The notes beneath the pieces are model-generated. The model was not told the DNA's origin. It saw only the letters and a program-made list of their open reading frames with translations, and made no database searches. Shown here one piece after another: positions 36,332 to 48,797 of a stretch of 64,000 nucleotides of DNA. Origin of the DNA: Rhinopithecus roxellana (lineage: Eukaryota > Chordata > Mammalia > Primates > Cercopithecidae); contig NC_044550.1 of NCBI RefSeq assembly GCF_007565055.1, positions 87,048,033 to 87,112,032 of the forward strand. Direction: 5' to 3'. The position numbers and the translations under genes were made by a program. Position 1 is the first letter of the stretch. Each line of letters opens with the position of its first letter.

Positions 36332-37718
36332 GATTAAGAGCACATGGCAGCTCATCATTGTATTAAGGCAGAAAAAAGCCTAGTACATTTTCTTCTGGGA
36401 GCAAATTAAACAAATGTACTTTTAGAAATACATACTTCACTTTGACATTGGCCTAATAGAAATGTTTTTGTTGAATTACATGTCACAAATTGCTTGTGTG
36501 GGAGGTTTTTTAAAAAAGTAGATGTTCTTCATGTGAAGAAAAACTATTGTTTTTACTTAAGTGCAATGTAAACCTACTTTAGGTAGCAAATCTTCCTTTG
36601 CTGTTAGGCTGATATGACCCAAGAAAATGTGACAAAGAACTACATTGTGACTGGAGCAAATTTTATGGAATGTGTGGAAGCTATGAAAATATCTTGTAAA
36701 AAAAATAATTGAGGTCCCCTCTTAATGTTGAATTGGTTGTCTTATTTGAGCCTGGGACAATCCTGTGTGTTACTGGAGAGACTGGGTCCCAGAGTCACTG
36801 TTCCTTGTCAAAAGCTCCTTCTATTAGAGGTTGAAATGCTGTAGGAGTCCTAGGGAGACATTCCCAGACACTGTTCCCTTCCTTGTTGCCCCTTGGCAGT
36901 CCCTGTGTTCCTTCCCTGGGTAATGTGTGCTGCCCCTTCCTGACTCATCCTCAGCAGAAGTGAGCCTCCCTTTCTTGCACTAACCCCTTTTGTAACACTG
37001 TAGGGGTCCTGTGGGCAGAACTGGTTATGTGATTTGTGGGACACAGTGTAAAATGGAAATGCAGACCCCTTGTTGAGAAATTACTAAGACATCCAAGACA
37101 GCAACAATGTGTTAAGCCAAGCCTCAGGCCCTGTAAGACTGTACAATTTGCACATCCATGAAGGCAGCCCTGTGTATGAGGATAAGCTGTGGAATCCTTG
37201 TGCTCTCTCGAGGTCTTGTGAAGCATAGAAGGGCTGCCTTGCCTTTCACTTAGATGAAAGAGAGGGCATTCAAGCTGACTGCTGCTTCCCCCTCCTCTTC
37301 ACATACTCCTGCCAACCATCTAGTGTTAAGAAGAGGGGCAGCTCCTTCCGCTCCCTTCTGCACACAGGTGGTTTCGTTAATGGGAGCATCAGTCTCAGAG
37401 GAATAGTTGACTTTTCCTAGCATTTAAGTGCTGGATTGTATGCCACAAAATAAAAGAGGAAATTTAAAATTCAGTGGGTAATGTGGACTGTGAATCAAGG
37501 TATGCTGGTGGGACTGAACCCTGTGCAGAATGCAGTGTAGAGAGGTTTCATTTTAGAGAGCAAAAGATTAGAGAGCTTTCAATGCCAGGGATGGTGCAGT
37601 TGATTCTCACTATTCATGGTAGTTGTGTTCTATGTGTAAACACTGAATTAACAAATACTAAGCCATTGCTCCTAGAGGAAATACAGGGTTCAGTTCCTAA
37701 GAGCCTTTGGTTCACAAC
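36332..37718. other. Intronic stretch, possible old interspersed repeat at 36840-37220
   Basis: Bases 36840-37220 read like a dispersed repeat (ATGCAGACCCCTTGTTGAGA and similar), but I cannot name the family. No gene seen. Confidence 0.35.
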
Positions 37719-38046
37719 TTTTTTTTAAAGATGGGGTTTTGCTCTGTCAACTAGGCTGGGGTGCAGTGTCACCATCATGGGTCATGGCAGCCTTCAACTC
37801 CTGGGCTCAAGCAGTCCTCCTGCCTCAGTCTCCCAAGTAGCTTGGACTATAGGCACATGGTACTTCACCCAGCTAATTTTTAAATTTCTTGTAGAGACCA
37901 TACCTGGCCAGTTATTTTACTTTTTGTAGAGATGGAGTCTCACTTTGTTGCCCAACCCAGTCTCAAACTCCTACGCTCAAACTGTCCTCCCACCACAGCC
38001 TCTCACAAGTGCTGGGATTACAGGGATGAGCCACCATGCCTGGCTA
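37719..38046 (-). mobile_element. AluJ-like element with internal duplication
   Basis: Antisense old Alu. In the middle the TTGTAGAGA block occurs twice (37889-37897 and 37924-37932), separated by about 26 unusual bases. Confidence 0.9.
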
Positions 38047-39174
38047 ACATTTTGATCAACCAGTCAACATATAAGCTTATTTTATGTGTGTTGCTGTTTA
38101 AAGACAGCGTAGTTAATGTATACTGATGATTGATTAACATTGAATTCATGGCCAACGTCATTATTACTCACGACTTTAAAAAGCTTCAGTAACATGTAAG
38201 GTCTGTCAGAACCTTCTTTCACTTAGGAACACCAGATAGCACTTCAGCATTATGTGCCTGGGGATCATTTTAAACAGCTAAATCACCAACAAAAAGGTCA
38301 AAGAAATGTGCCATGACTATGAAAAGACCGTGAAAAGGACACGTTTACCGTATGAGAACTGAAACAAGGTAGAACATCACCTTAACCTCACCTTGATGCA
38401 CGCAGGGCAACTCAGATTTTTTACCTCTCTGTACATGTATGAGAATGACCATGAGAGTGCCACAAATATTGATTTTGAGATTAAAGATACATTTTAGCAA
38501 GTAGAGTGAACTTGTAAGTACAGAATCTGTGAATAATGAGCCTTGAAGATACTCTGAGTTTCAACTAATAGGTAGCAGTGAGCAGGTCTGTAATGCAAAA
38601 CCACCTATCAACATGGCAAAATAAGTTTACTGTTTGGTTTTAAAGGGATGGTATAGCAGGATATAGTACATTCGTATATAATAAACCAAGGCAGTGTTTT
38701 TTAAAATTTGGGAGAACTGGTTCAAAGGATGGAAAAAGTTACCTGTGTCAACATTTCCAAATTAAACTTGAAGTGTGTATTTTTCTCTCTGATAAGAGAT
38801 TATGAACAAGGGGTTGTGGGTTTGATAACTGATTGTGCTAATAACAATCATTAAGTGTCAGCTAATTACAATGTGTAAACATAAAATGTCCAGCTAATAG
38901 TAGGTTGCATTAGATTCAGTTCATGAGTCATATCATGTAAACAAGGGCTGTAGCACAGCCGGGAGATGAAGAGAGTACAGCTGAGATAGGAAAAGCGTTC
39001 TAAGGGCTTTGCGTGCTTTTCAAGGAATCTCATGTAGCCCCAAATATTGTCCAGTTCTAATTATTTGCTAACTAAAGGAGTTTCTTTGGAAAGCAGAATT
39101 TGGTATTTGTGATACAGTGTTGAAATTCAGGAAATAAGAATTAGAAATTTTGAAAGCATTCTCTTCTGCATGTC
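38047..39174. other. Intronic stretch without recognised feature
   Basis: About 1.1 kb; no gene or repeat named. Confidence 0.5.
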
Positions 39175-39191
39175 ATTTTTGTGCATAAACT

Positions 39192-39500
39192 TTTTTCTTT
39201 TTTTTTTTTTTTTGAGACAGTCTTACACTGTTGCCCAGGCTGGAGTGCGATGGTGCAGTCTTGGGTCACTGCAACCTCCACCTCTTGGGTTCAAGTGATT
39301 CTCCTGCCTCAGCCTCCTGAGTAGCTAGGATTACAGGTGTCCATTACCACACCCAGCTAATTTTTGTATTTTTTTTAGTAGAGACGTGGTTTCACCATGT
39401 TGGTCAGGCTGGTCTCGAACTTCTGACCTCAGGTGATCTACCAGCCTCGGCCTCCCTCCCAAAGCGCTGAGATTATAGGCATGAGCCACTGCGCCTGGCC
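39192..39500 (-). mobile_element. Alu element (AluS-like)
   Basis: Antisense Alu flanked by a 17-bp duplication with one mismatch: ATTTTTGTGCATAAACT and ATTTTTGTGTATAAACT. Confidence 0.95.
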
Positions 39501-39517
39501 ATTTTTGTGTATAAACT

Positions 39518-40292
39518 CTTAAAATGTTATGGTAGGGTCTATTTTGTGAAATAAATTAGATAAGGCAGTGCTTGATGTGTTGACAATCTCACCAAAAATA
39601 ATGTCTGGGAGAAAATTTTAGTCATTCATAAGAAACAATTTATTTTTATTTTTTGTATAAAGGGGCATATGTTAATCTTTTGGAGTTTTTACAGTTTTGA
39701 TTTTTTTCTTTGGTCTCAGTTGCTTATATTACTTTGAAAACAATTATTTGCAGTGATGGAAGTGCCTAGGAAGCATGTATAATTGCTTTTTTGCAACAAA
39801 AGTTTTAAAAATATTTTAAAAAATTTGTCTTTCTGCCTTGTGAAAATCCATCCTGTTTTCTGCAGCCTGGTGTGCTATTTGGACTAAAGTTTTGGTTTAT
39901 AATTATTCTTGCCAGTAGTTCCCCAAATCATGGGGTTTTGTTTGTTTGTTGTTGTTGTTGTTGTTTTGTTTGTTTTTTGAGACAGATGTGTTGTTTATTC
40001 CTTGCAGTGTTCCATTTCACTAAGGAGATAGAGTGGACAATTAACTCCCTCTCCCTTTTGATACTGTTTTGCCTTTTAGATGAGTATATCTTTTAAATAC
40101 TTGTTTGCTGACTCACCTAATCCAAGTGAGAATGTTTGTTGGCCATGAGAAACTTCTGATGTAATTCATTTTGTAATGAAAAGTCTGCTTAGTATGCTTT
40201 TGAACAACGTATGGGCTAAATTTTGGAAGACTGACTTCCTAATTTTTGTTCTTTGGAGCAGTGGAAAAAAACACCTGCCTCTCATACACGTG

Positions 40293-40294
<2 letters not shown>
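39518..40294. other. Intronic stretch with a (TTG)n tract
   Basis: A TTG/TTTG tract at about 39936-39980 ends in TTTTTTGAGACAGA, likely a tiny Alu tail remnant. Nothing else recognised. Confidence 0.5.

Positions 40295-40345
<51 letters not shown>
40295..40345. repeat. (AC)25 microsatellite
   Basis: Uninterrupted AC repeat; explains the TH/CV frames on both strands. Confidence 0.97.
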
Positions 40346-40347
<2 letters not shown>

Positions 40348-40599
40348 TTTCAGGTTGTATTTGAGAAAAGCTTGCTTCTTGGAGATTCACAGTGCACATT
40401 AGCACATCAGAAACTTAAAAGTCCTGAAGTGAAGAAATCTGTTGGAACATTTCTCATATTAGCCACAGAACCCTTTAATGCAAGAATAGCTTATTAATTC
40501 TCCTTGGACTGGTGTTTCATAAAATGCTGCCCTGAAGACAAACAAGCACTTAAATATTATTTACTCAAATATAATGAGTAGTACTCAAATCTGTTTTAA

Positions 40600-41080
40600 G
40601 CTCTGAGCTCAGTACAAAACATACAATTGGTCGTTAAGACCCATCACTGTCTTCAAGAAGAAAGCAATGAAGGAGAATAAAATACAACGTGATAGGTGTT
40701 GTGAAAGAGGAAGTTCAGGATGCTGCAATGAAAGAGTGTAAAAGGGGCACCTAACCCACACTTAGCAGGGAAAGCCACCTGAAGAAAGGATACGGGTTTG
40801 TTCATCGTCTCACCAACTTGAATGGAGTGTACAGCTGTTAATAAGACAAGTCTCTGCTCTTTCAAAGCTTCAATTCCAGTGTGGCGAGGCAGATAATAGG
40901 AAAGTAAACTTAAATTTAACATTTTTCATAGTGAAAATTGCTATGAAGAAAATGAGGAAATAGCTCATGTTTAGTTAGAAGAAAGCTCTGGTAACTAAAG
41001 AAGCTGCTTGCTTAAGGAAGCGGCTTTGAGAGTGAGATGGAAACCATGGACTTATTAGTGGCATCGTGAACATACAGAGC
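40600..41080 (+). repeat. L2 fragment
   Basis: L2 3'-region phrases: ATACAACGTGATAGGTGTTG, GGGGCACCTAACCCACACTT and AGCAGGGAAAGCCACCTGAA. A second L2-like block follows at 40840. Confidence 0.65.
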
Positions 41081-41165
41081 TTTGTGGGGTTTCTCCAGTT
41101 GCATTCATTGACCCAAGTAAAGTACAAAGAATGTAGAGAATGTGTTGATTAAGATTTGGAGTGTT

Positions 41166-41466
41166 GGCCGGGCGCGGTGGCTCAAGCCTGTAATCCCAGC
41201 ACTTTGGGAGGCCGAGACGGGCGGATCACGAGGTCAGGAGATCGAGACCATCCTGGCTAACACGGTGAAACCCCATCTCTACTAAAAAATACAAAAAACG
41301 AGCCGGGCGAGGTGGCGGGCGCCTGTAGTCCCAGCTACTCGGGAGGCTGAGGCAGGAGAATGGCGTAAACCCGGGAGGCGGAGCTTGCAGTGAGCTGAGA
41401 TCCGGCCACTGCACTCCAGCCTGGGTGACAGAGCAAGACTCCATCTCAAAAAAAAAAAAAAAAAAA
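41166..41466 (+). mobile_element. Young AluY, Old World monkey type (AluYR-like)
   Basis: Nearly intact AluY with CpGs largely retained. GGGCGAGGTGGCGGGCGCCT and GAGATCCGGCCACTGCAC match Old World monkey AluYR/AluYRa copies as I remember them. Perfect 15-bp target duplication AAGATTTGGAGTGTT (41151-41165, 41467-41481). Confidence 0.93.
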
Positions 41467-41481
41467 AAGATTTGGAGTGTT

Positions 41482-42465
41482 CTCAGTTGTGGGCACTGAG
41501 AGGACAGTCAAGTCATGGAATTTTGACCCCCTTAAATTGTGGACCATGGAGAGGGGAGTGAAACCAAGGTGGAGGAATCTCGTGGAGGAAGGGAGGAATG
41601 TCAGTAAGAGACTGAAATTCCAGAGGTTGATGTATGGGTGTCATAAGGCTGAGACAGTCAGAAGAACAGGAAGTTTGTAATCATGAGGATGTTTCATTTA
41701 AAGGATTTAGAAGTACGGTCCCTCTGAGTGATCAAGTCCAGGATGGCAGTGGGCTGCAGTGGCAGAAGAATTTTAGTGGTGCTGACCACACTGGAGCTGA
41801 GGAGGTTGCCTGACCATCACTGTGATCTGTGATATCACCCATAGTAAGTGACGTACCTGGGATGGAGAAGACATGAACCCAGTTCTAAAGCCTTAACTGG
41901 AAGAGGATTGTTAGAACTGAAGAATACAAACTGGTGTCATTAGATGGCATGAGATTCAAAGGAATGGGTTTTTTGTTGTTATTAAGGGTGGAGAAGTGAT
42001 TGGGAAAGTCACTGTGAGCTTGTAGCATGTGCCTACTTCTCATTCTAACTCTGAGGAAATGAGATATGGGAGAAGGAACAGCTTCCAGGTTTTCTGAAAT
42101 GTGGTTTGAGCATATCATTCTGTGGTCTGAAGAGGCTGTGACTTTTCTATGTGGTTAGCAACTGACAGACACAAAGCTTCAAACCAAGTCTCCAAACTTG
42201 ATTCAAACCAACTGTATACCCAGGGCATTTTACCTTAGCAGCAGAGTTACAGAGGCTACAGGATTTTTTAAAAATCACAAATTCATCAAGAAGCCAAATA
42301 AATATTAATTTGATGAATGCTGCTGGTGTTGTGAAGTTGTGTGCATAAGGGATCATGGAGAACCTAGCATATAACTGTAATTCCAAAAACGTATTGGTTA
42401 TTTTTTTCTGCATAACTTTCCAAAGCTCAGTAGCCTTCAGAAATAGGCATTTATTTCTTATCTTT
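41482..42465. other. Intronic stretch, possibly L2-derived
   Basis: Purine-rich, with an L2-like feel but no firm match. No gene seen. Confidence 0.4.
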
Positions 42466-42469
42466 TTCT

Positions 42470-42625
42470 TTTTTTTTGAGATGAGGGTCTCACTCTGCCA
42501 TCCAGGCTGGAGTGCAGTGGTGCAATCATAGCTCACTGCAGCCTTGAACTCCTGGGCTCAAGGGATCCTCCTACCTCAGCTTTCCAACTCACTGAGACTA
42601 TATGCATGAGCTGCCATTCCCGGTC
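42470..42625 (-). mobile_element. Alu right-half fragment
   Basis: Antisense right monomer from TTTTTTTGAGATGAGGGTC to CTGCCATTCCCGGTC. AluJ/FRAM-like. Confidence 0.85.
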
Positions 42626-43639
42626 TTTTTATTATCCTTTAAATGGTGACTGCAGCAACTCTGCTGTTCTCAGCTGAGCTGCAAGATATAGGGAGTAAGG
42701 TGGAGTTAACTGGGACAGCTTCCCTCCACATGTCTCTCATCCTCCTTCCACCAGCAGGCTGGCTCAGGCCTTCTCATGGTAATGGCAGAAGCACAGGGAG
42801 CAAGTGGAAACACATATGGCCTCTGGAAGCCCAGGCTGAAAACTGGCACATTGTTATTTGTGCCTCATTCTGTTGGTTAAAATGAGACAAATGGTCAAAC
42901 TCTTGAGACAAGGGATGATGAAATCCCTGCAAAGGACATGTGTACAGGGAGGGGTGAAGAACAGGGGACAGTGAATAGTGCAATCTGTCACAGAAGCTTG
43001 AACTATAAGCTTCTATGAGTGAAAGTTAAATGACTGCAAAGGAAAATAAATGCTGATGAAGAGCCTCCTCTGTCAGGCTCAATGGTAAAATGACAAGGAA
43101 AATTGACCAGGAACTTCCCAGTAGAAAGGATTAGTAATTAAATAGGATTATAAATAAAGGATTAGGAGTTAAAAAGGCCATAGGGGTGGGGACAAGATTT
43201 TGCAAGCCTATTTCCATTTATAACATTTTCTTCCCCATAAGGAAATTTTTATAGGGTTTCAAATGAGCTTTGGAAAATTATTCATAAAATGTGATGACCA
43301 TCTGTATTTTCCATATTGCTTAAAATTCCATGCTGTAACGAAGTATATTGTCATCGAATCCCAAAATCACATCCTTTTCAGCTACCATCTAGTCAGAAAG
43401 TTGCATATCCAGGGAAACCTGTGGGAAACACTGGCACATTGGATTTTAAAATAGAGAAATTAGGTACTGTATCTCGTACTTTCATTAGGGCTGTGTGCAT
43501 GAAATTTTTGCCTGTTCTTCATTTGTAATAATGTCTGCCCTTCTGCAGAGGTTAGTTATTAAGTAATAAAGTATTTGGAAGTAACTTCAAGGTTATAGAG
43601 TATCATAAACCAGCAATAAATAGGAATAGTTTTGCCAAG
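42626..43639. other. Intronic stretch without recognised feature
   Basis: About 1 kb; no gene or repeat named. Confidence 0.5.
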
Positions 43640-44185
43640 AACAGAGAGTAAGCTCTTGGGCTTTGCAACCCAACTACCTGGGTGTGTCCTGGCTTTGTCA
43701 CATTCTAGCTGTGGGATGTTGTGCAAGGTAGGTAATCTCACTATGCTTCAGTTCCTCCATTGTTGAAAAGGGAATAAGAGGCTGGGTGTGGTGGCTCACG
43801 TCCATAATCCCAGCACTTTGGGAGGCCAAGGCGGGTGGATCACCTGAGGCCAGGAGTTTGAGACCAGTCTGGCCAACATGGTGAAACCCCATCTCTACTA
43901 TAAATACAAAAATTAGCCAGGCATAGTGGTGCATGGCTGTAATCCCAGCTACTTGGGAGGCTGAGGCAGAAGAGTTGCTTGCACCCGGGAGGCAGAGGTT
44001 GCAGTGAGCTGAGATCGTGCCACTGCACTCCATCCTGGGTGACACAGTGAGACTCCATCTCAAAAAAGTAAGAGTCCCAACTGCCTTGTGAGGTGGTTAT
44101 GAGGTTTAAATGAGGCCTAGTCTATGTAAACCTCTTAACTCGACACAGTGCCTGGCCTGTTGTAAGTGCTGAGTAAAGGTCAAAA
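43640..44185 (+). repeat. MIR, split by an Alu
   Basis: The left part carries CTCTTGGGCTTTGCAACCCA, the MIR core and CAGTTCCTCCATTGTTGAAA. The right part, after the Alu, reads GTGAGGTGGTTATGAGGTTT and GACACAGTGCCTGGCCTGTT. A near-complete MIR before the insertion. Confidence 0.85.
43781..44067 (+). mobile_element. Alu element inserted in MIR
   Basis: Sense Alu from GCTGGGTGTGGTGGCTC to CTCAAAAAA; MIR continues on both sides. Confidence 0.95.
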
Positions 44186-44353
44186 ATATTTTTTTTTGCC
44201 ACAATAACGTGAAGTTGGTGTTTGGCCCATTGAGTGCTCAGTGATAGCTAAAATGAGTCCAAGATATGTGGTAAGTTTGTGAATTTAGGTATCCAAGTGA
44301 AAAAGTTTGAAGAGTTGTATCTGCTTTTGGATTTTCAGGTCTTAGTTATTTAT

Positions 44354-44571
44354 TTTTAATAATTTTAATTTACATTTTCCAAATTTTTGAGTTTTTAAAT
44401 TAAAAAAAAGTTTTTCCCTGTAAGAAAGAAAATAATACATTGAAAAAAATTTTTTGAGTAGAGATGAGGGTCTCACTGTGTTGCCCAGGCTGGTATCAAA
44501 CTCAAGTGATCCTCCTGCCTCAGCCTCACAAAGTGCTAGGATTTTACAGACCTGGGCCACCATGCCTGGCC
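44354..44571 (-). mobile_element. FLAM-type monomer with a non-Alu 3' extension
   Basis: Minus strand: an Alu left monomer (about 44571-44455) followed by about 100 bp of AT-rich non-Alu sequence. The whole is bounded by a 16-bp duplication with one mismatch, AGGTCTTAGTTATTTA (44338-44353) and AGGTCTCAGTTATTTA (44572-44587). Confidence 0.8.
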
Positions 44572-44604
44572 AGGTCTCAGTTATTTAAATGTGAGAATTA
44601 ATTT

Positions 44605-44860
44605 GCAAATATAAATTAATCAGTCAAACATTTGTTGTGGAGCTGCCACGTGTACAGTGATGTTATGCCTAGCAAAGAACTTAAGATATGTTCTCCACCT
44701 TCAAGAAGCCAACAAGCAGCTGGGAAAAGCAAAGTGATCACATCTGAAGTGATGCCAGTGCTAAGTGATAGAGGGCAAACTAGGTGTGTAAAAGGAGCAT
44801 CCATCCAAACTCTTGGACTGATGCCTGTGAAGTGATGCCTTTAACTTGATAGCCTGGATT
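44605..44860 (+). repeat. L2 fragment
   Basis: AACATTTGTTGTGGAGCTGC, then TGTTCTCCACCTTCAAGAAG and GTGATCACATCTGAAGTGAT fit the L2 3' region. Confidence 0.55.
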
Positions 44861-45170
44861 CCGATGACTGTTAGTTGGTTAGCCTCAGCATAATGTGGTC
44901 AGGTGCTGACTTACACAGGAACACAGTTAATTAGTTAATTTGTGGTCTTACAGGTGCATTTGTAGTCAAAGTGAGAATCCACAGAAAGAGGAGTTTTGTA
45001 GCTAATGTTAAAGTGCTTCTGAAGCCTGAAAGGGTCCCTTCTTTTGGGAAATTGCAGAAAAAAGTCAGCACATGCTGTGGTTCTCCTTCCAAAGCTAATG
45101 CACCCTCTATCATTAACAATGAAGCAGTTAACTGTTGCCAGGAAAAGCAGAAACTGGCTTATTTAGGGTA

Positions 45171-48100
45171 GGGAAGCTCGGCAGTGCCAGAGCTAATGCC
45201 ATTTTGAGTCAAGTGTACATTCCAGTATGTTTGGTCATTATTGTCTTGTCATTCCATCCTTTTAAATGTATAATTTCAAAGTTTATATGCCATTAATTTT
45301 GTTTGCCTATTTTCTATCCAAGTAACACGGTTGGTTTTACATTTTGGCAAATATAGGCAAATTATGCTTCTGGAATGTCACTGCTTAGTTATAGCTTAGC
45401 CTCATACGGTCTATAAAGTTGAGTGTTGATCTCTGTTTCAAAATGACATAAACATTTTTAATGAACCATTATATGTAATAGAATGAAGGACATTGGTATA
45501 AGGAAGGGAATGTAGAATCCAATTTTCCCTTCATAGAAACTATAAACATAATAAATTTCAGGGAAACAGTCTGTTAAAGTAACTTGAAAGTCTAAAACTG
45601 AACAGAAAGGTGATGATTTGTTAGCTTATCTTCTCAAATTCTTGTTATTATGATACCTTATTCCTTGGAATTTGAGCTTCTACTGAAGAAATTATATACC
45701 TTTTGACCTTGTTGTCTCTAGCTAAGTGGGTCTGAAGAGGAAATATAAGTATGTAATATTCCTCCCCCAGCAAGCATAGAGGCTCCTCCTATGACCCCAG
45801 GATCTCTAGGACCTAGGGGAACAGTGACAATACCAGCAAAGGGGTCTGCAGGGTTGAGGACCCCAATGGTGATGCTGTGTGTGGCAGACCAGGAGCAAGT
45901 GGCAGAGTTGCTCACAAAACACACTGCTTGGAAGAAATGTACTTTTTCACAGAAGGCTTTGCAGTATCCATGAAGAGTGTACTGCCTTATGCTTGTGGAG
46001 TATCTTACTGAAGATAAGTCAGTGTGCTAGTGAGACACCTACTATGTTCTGTTTATTCTTCCTATTCTTTTCCTCTTTACTTTTCATAGGAATCCATGTA
46101 GGCACTACTTCTTTATTTTTTGAAATGAGTTTTTATAGGTTAGTGTATTATTTTAGATACTAAGAAATACTATAAAGAGGTTAAAATCATTTGAGAATAA
46201 CGATGCAATGATTGGTACTAGTAAATATATACTAGATTATAACTAACTGTATTTGTGTACTTGATTTTCAAAAGTTTGACAGAATGTATAAAGAAGTTGG
46301 ATGGGAAACTTATTTGTTGTTCAGGTGTTTTCCTACAAAAAGGTCTCTGCCTAGTTAGGGGAAAGAATAATGCCACATCATTCTAACCAATTATCTTCCT
46401 TCAAATATGGAGATTCATCTAATCCACTGTTTTATTTATGGTTTTGAAACCAAATTGGCAACTGTGTGTGGCTTTGGGTGTTCTTGTTTTAGGGTGGCAG
46501 AAGTTGGCATGGCATTTCCTTAGCCTAAGAGTTTTAATTTCATAGTATTTCTTAATTCTTAACACTAGGCAGTATGTCAGTAAATTCTCTGAAATTTAAT
46601 CTTATAAAAGTTCTAGGATGATTCATGCTAGCCTTCCTTCCCCCAAATCGTGACTCATTTTCAAACTTGTGTTAGAAAAGCTTTGTAAGTTAAGGTGAAA
46701 TATTTAGAGTTTGGCACTTGGATAGTTCCCTGAAAACTCTGTTGGTTTCTGCCAGCAGTGATTGCGATGACAGGGTTAGATTTTATTTCTCAGGTGTTTC
46801 TGTTGGTGTTTCATTTTGCAGATCTGAAAAGGGGGTTAAAAGGGAGTGCTGAAACAGAAGAATAAGCACTTACAGTTTTGGTTCTTATGAGATGGAAACC
46901 ATTCCAAAGGCACCTGGTGGGTAGGGCTTTGTTAGTTTCTGAGCATTGAACTCTTACCATTTTATCAACATCTCTACAAGACTGGGGTTCTGGGATTATT
47001 CATTGTCTCTTTTCTTCAGAGAGTTCCCATTGAATGTATCTAAGCAGGTCATGGCACAGAGAAGAATTTTTAAGATCTTAAGCATTAGACAATGATAAAC
47101 GTGAGGTGTACGTTCATTTTTTTAGCAGACAGATATGAAGCAACGTGTGATTCCAGAGCAAATGTGAACTACTTTACAAAGCTTTGAAAGATGACTTTGA
47201 TATATGTTTTTGTTTGTGTGACTTGTTAATTTTGTTTTCCAAGACAAGGAATCTTTCCTCACGAGAGTAGCATGATCGAATACCCTGGAATATGGTAATT
47301 GTGCTAAACCATACAGCTATAATTGTAACACACTAAATTGGCCAAAACCCTACTTTGAAGTTTAATGCTTGACATATTAAATGCTTCAGATCTCTTTCAG
47401 GAAAAATTTCGGTAACAATGAAATCATACTATATTAAATTAAACTGTTTTAGTGTATTTATTTTAGATCATGAAATATTTGAATTTTTTGTTAGTCATAA
47501 AAATAGTTTATGAGCCTGTCATTGTGAATGAAATAATTATTTAGTGAAGTTTCCATTTAATTCCTTGCATTGACAAATATTCTTTTATGAATCTCTCATT
47601 CATCACTCCCTTCTCACTCCCTCTTTAGATCTGCAATCAGTTTTCAGGAGCGCATCTGTCATCATTATGCATATAATTAACACAGTGTCTTAGGTAGTGT
47701 CATCTGAATTACTGAACAGGGATAATGGTTGGGTAATTTGAGATGTCATGATTGACCCCAGATCTTTCTTCTCTGAAGGGTAATAGTACATAATGGTTTC
47801 TAAACCATGGCACCCTTTCAATTGAGTAGAATGTACAATTTAAAAGAAAAATATATAGTGTTTACCTGGATATTTTTAGTTTCTTTTGCTTCGTTTATTA
47901 TGTAGCATGCTAAGTTTCTAAAGCATTCATTTTCATCACTCATATTCCAAATTGCAGTCAGTTTCCTCTGATATTTGTTGACATCAGAATTGACATCAAA
48001 CTTCTTATTTATGGAATCTCTGCTGGAGTTAACAATGAGCTAAGGTTTGGAGGAAATAATATATTAAATCAGTTGTCTGATTTGATACCTTTGGATCCGA

Positions 48101-48205
48101 GACTCTGTTTAACAAACACAAGAATCCCTAGGATGCGGTTTGTACCTTCAGTGAACTTACATTTAAACAGGCAAACTAAAGAAGCAGCCCCAGTAAGGAA
48201 AACTA
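45171..48205. other. Repeat-poor 3-kb intronic block
   Basis: The longest stretch in the window where I recognise no repeat. No reading frame with homology. It includes a short GC-richer island at 45770-45930. Confidence 0.55.
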
Positions 48206-48566
48206 AAACCCTGATTTTTTTTTTTTTTTTTAAATTTTAGACTCAGGAGGTACATGCACACATTTGTCACATGGGTATGTTGTATAATGGTGGGGATTGG
48301 GCTTTTCGTGTACCCATCAGCCAAATAGCATTGTACCCAATAGGTAACTTTTCATCCCTCACTCCCCTCTCACCCTTTTTGAGTCCCCAGTGTCTGTTAT
48401 TTCTTTCTTTATGTCCATGTGTACCTATTATTTAGCTCTCACTTATAAGTGAGAATATGCATATGCAGCATTTTTCTCTTTCTGTGTTAGCTCATTTAGG
48501 ATAGTGGCCTCCAGCTCTATCCATGTTGCTGCAAAGGACATGATTTCATTTCTTTTTCATACCTGC

Positions 48567-48705
48567 ATAGTATTTCATAGTGTGTGTGTTTGTATATTCA
48601 ATATCTTCATAGTATTCTATAGTGTATGTGTATATATTCAATTCCATAGTGTGTGTGTTCAGTATTGAACGTTCAGTAGTCATTGAAAATGTGATATGTA
48701 TATAT
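48567..48705. repeat. Irregular tandem expansion inside L1
   Basis: CATAGTATTTCATAGTGTGT and variants occur about 2.5 times (starts near 48567, 48609 and 48645) where other L1 copies have one. A palindrome, GTGATATGTATATATCAC, follows. Confidence 0.7.
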
Positions 48706-48797
48706 CACATTGTCTTTATCCGGTCAACTTTTGGTGGCACTTAGGTTGTTGTCATGATTTTGCTATTGTGAACAGTGCTTCAATAAACATATAAGTG

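Noticed and set aside
39936..39990. Separate Alu at the TTG tract
   Set aside because: Only TTTTTTGAGACAGA is Alu-like, too short to call a separate element with confidence.
29223..40345. CRISPR-like or satellite array
   Set aside because: Only simple (AC)n tracts at each end of this span. No regularly spaced direct repeats with unique spacers anywhere in the window.
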